A stretch of 7,384 bases of DNA. Source: an uncultured Ruminiclostridium sp. (GTDB lineage: Bacteria > Bacillota > Clostridia > Oscillospirales > Ruminococcaceae). This document shows positions 6,894-7,384 of this stretch, in pieces. Position 1 is the first letter of the stretch. Each line of letters starts with the position of its first letter. The translations under genes and the position numbers were made by a program. The notes under the pieces were generated by a model. The model made no database searches, was not told where the DNA came from, and saw only the letters and a program-made list of their open reading frames with translations. Location of the stretch: assembly GCA_934462775.1 (NCBI GenBank), contig CAKSIR010000116.1, positions 1-7,384 on the forward strand, written 5' to 3'.

Positions 6894-6922
6894 ATTATAG
6901 CACGAAACGCGATTAAAAGCAA
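6894..6922 (-). promoter_or_regulatory. Leftward promoter with extended -10, located beyond the 3' end of the surface-protein gene
   Basis: On the minus strand TTGCTT (6922-6917), 17 bp and a perfect TATAAT (6899-6894) are visible, with TGC immediately before the -10. Transcription would start near 6887. It would run antisense through the surface-protein gene and then sense into the glycosyltransferase gene at 5380, as no minus-strand gene starts nearer. The spacer shares TCGCGTTT(C)GTGC with the rlmB promoter, which argues that it is real and not a chance match. Confidence 0.6.
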
Positions 6923-7052
6923 TATTGACGCAAATTTACAAAAAGCAGGCAAATCCTTATTGGCAATTTGCACAAAAGCAAATGTAGCATTTTGTAAACA
7001 TCAACATACTAAATGTTGTACATAGATGCAAATTGTTAATGAATATTATAAT

Positions 7053-7081
7053 TTGACACCAAAAAATACGGATGTTATCAA
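7053..7081 (+). promoter_or_regulatory. Candidate rightward promoter P1
   Basis: TTGACA (7053-7058), a 17-bp spacer and TATCAA (7076-7081) with TGT directly upstream form an extended -10 candidate. The -10 matches consensus at only four of six bases. It lies upstream of the stronger promoter at 7114-7142. Confidence 0.4.
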
Positions 7082-7113
7082 TAAATTTTGGACATTTTTG
7101 CGGTGAAAAAATA

Positions 7114-7142
7114 TTGAAAAAAAAAGGAAGCTATGATATAAT
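7114..7142 (+). promoter_or_regulatory. Strong rightward promoter P2 firing into the cloverleaf elements
   Basis: TTGAAA (7114-7119), a 17-bp spacer and perfect TATAAT (7137-7142) with TGA immediately upstream (extended -10) are visible. The predicted start is near 7149, at the left arm of the first cloverleaf. The product would be either a leader for a gene to the right of the window or a structured non-coding RNA. The -10 hexamer lies inside the left copy of the 15-bp direct repeat. The right copy also has TATAAT (7297-7302) but no -35. Confidence 0.7.
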
Positions 7143-7149
7143 AACCTCA
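7135..7149 (+). repeat. 15-bp direct repeat, left copy
   Basis: GATATAATAACCTCA is identical to 7295-7309, at a period of 160 bp. Both copies are followed by an A-rich run. The two copies bracket the pair of cloverleafs and could be a target-site duplication or the edges of a tandem duplication. Confidence 0.9.
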
Positions 7150-7217
7150 GATAAAAAATCAGTTCCACTGATTTTACCGCATTTCATGCGGTTACGCTGC
7201 TTCGCAGCTAATCTGAG
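7146..7217. repeat. Cloverleaf-forming palindromic element, unit 1 (72 bp)
   Basis: A 7-bp closing stem, CTCAGAT (7146-7152) with ATCTGAG (7211-7217), encloses three hairpins. They are AAAATCAGT-TCC-ACTGATTTT (7155-7175, 9 bp), ACCGCAT-TTC-ATGCGGT (7176-7192, 7 bp) and GCTGC-TTC-GCAGC (7196-7208, 5 bp). The first two hairpins abut. Together they make a four-way junction. On the minus strand the loops read GGA, GAA and GAA. It is close to tRNA size, but the tiny loops and lack of tRNA consensus exclude a tRNA. Confidence 0.85.
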
Positions 7218-7227
7218 AACATTGCAG

Positions 7228-7295
7228 CGCAAATCCATTTGCCTGTCGGCAAATGACGGCTTTCGCCGTATCGCCTTACGGCGATTTGATTTGCG
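7228..7295. repeat. Cloverleaf-forming palindromic element, unit 2 (68 bp)
   Basis: An 8-bp closing stem, CGCAAATC (7228-7235) with GATTTGCG (7288-7295), encloses three perfect hairpins. They are CATTTGCC-TGTC-GGCAAATG (7236-7255, 8 bp), ACGGC-TTTC-GCCGT (7256-7269, 5 bp) and ATCGCC-TTAC-GGCGAT (7270-7285, 6 bp). The only unpaired junction bases are TT (7286-7287), so this is an almost perfectly packed four-way junction. On the minus strand the tetraloops are GACA, GAAA and GTAA. The last base of the closing stem is the first base of the right direct repeat. Confidence 0.88.
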
Positions 7296-7309
7296 ATATA
7301 ATAACCTCA
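7295..7309 (+). repeat. 15-bp direct repeat, right copy
   Basis: GATATAATAACCTCA is identical to 7135-7149. It contains TATAAT but has no -35 at a suitable distance (CCTTAC at 17 bp). The remaining 75 bp to the window end are AT-rich and show no complete gene; GAAGGA near 7366-7371 could be a ribosome site for a gene starting just past the edge. Confidence 0.85.
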
Positions 7310-7384
7310 TAAAAAAGTAATATTCATTTATGTAAGTATATACAAGAAATAACAAACGGTTGTGTGAAGGATGCTCGTTTATAT

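Larger units (their letters stand above)
6872..7134. other. AT-rich intergenic region with small inverted repeats
   Basis: No credible gene is seen here. The composition shifts sharply to AT-rich after the surface-protein stop codon. GCAAAT or its complement occurs at 6930-6935, 6949-6954, 6966-6971, 6978-6983 and 7028-7033. ATTTGC-ACAAAA-GCAAAT (6966-6983) and CAACAT-ACTAA-ATGTTG (7002-7018) are perfect 6-bp inverted repeats that could be operator-like sites or weak hairpins. Neither is GC-rich nor followed by a T-run, so no terminator for the surface gene is recognisable. Confidence 0.6.

Noticed and set aside
7146..7295. Two tRNA genes (cloverleafs of 72 and 68 nt)
   Set aside because: The arm loops are 3-4 nt, and there are no 7-nt anticodon or T loops, no GTTCRA motif and no CCA. 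Only the overall size and arm count resemble tRNA.
7135..7309. CRISPR array
   Set aside because: There are only two copies of a 15-bp repeat, 160 bp apart, with palindromic contents, and no cas genes.
7072..7320. 82-codon plus-strand reading frame through the cloverleaf region
   Set aside because: It lies almost wholly within palindromic repeats, has no convincing ribosome site, and its Arg/Leu-rich product is what translated hairpins give. The repeat structure explains the sequence better.

Overview
The window looks like chromosomal DNA of a gut-type Firmicute, most likely Oscillospiraceae/Ruminococcaceae. This is inferred from the moderate-to-high GC coding sequence, strong GGAGG/AGGA ribosome sites, TTGACA/TATAAT promoters with extended -10 boxes, and a secreted protein with a Thr-rich linker and bacterial Ig-like domains. 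I cannot assign a species.

Layout, left to right. (1) Positions 7-55 hold a train of three GC-rich hairpins that almost touches the 3' end of the first gene. (2) 59-3205 (minus) encodes a 1048-residue membrane protein. Its second half has the eight-helix plan of a P1B (heavy-metal) P-type ATPase, but the catalytic signatures are gone; its first half is a long charged, probably disordered region. (3) 3218-4066 (minus) is an RlmB/TrmH-family 23S rRNA 2'-O-methyltransferase, 12 bp upstream and probably in the same operon, with a good promoter at 4111-4139. (4) 4155-4241 holds a minus-strand terminator and a second strong hairpin that could compete with it. (5) 4298-5380 (minus) is a GT4-type glycosyltransferase. 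(6) 5411-6871 (plus) is a secreted, membrane-anchored protein with Ig-like domains. (7) 6872-7384 is non-coding and AT-rich, with plus-strand promoters followed by two tandem tRNA-sized DNA cloverleafs bracketed by a 15-bp direct repeat.

Two observations stand out. First, the glycosyltransferase and surface-protein genes diverge with only 30 bp between start codons. The best promoter-like sequence for each lies beyond the far end of the other gene (plus strand 4259-4287, minus strand 6894-6922). If these are used, each mRNA would carry a kilobase-scale leader antisense to its neighbour, a two-way excludon that could make a cell-envelope glycosyltransferase and a surface protein mutually exclusive. 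Second, the nine hairpins at the two ends of the window share a loop rule. On one strand every loop is GNA or GNNA, nearly always closed by C-G, a class known to be unusually stable in single-stranded DNA. This suggests one family of palindromic repeats whose activity may involve single-stranded DNA.

The rlmB operon joins a housekeeping rRNA modification enzyme to a degenerate ATPase of unknown role. All functions here are read from sequence patterns alone; no database search was possible.
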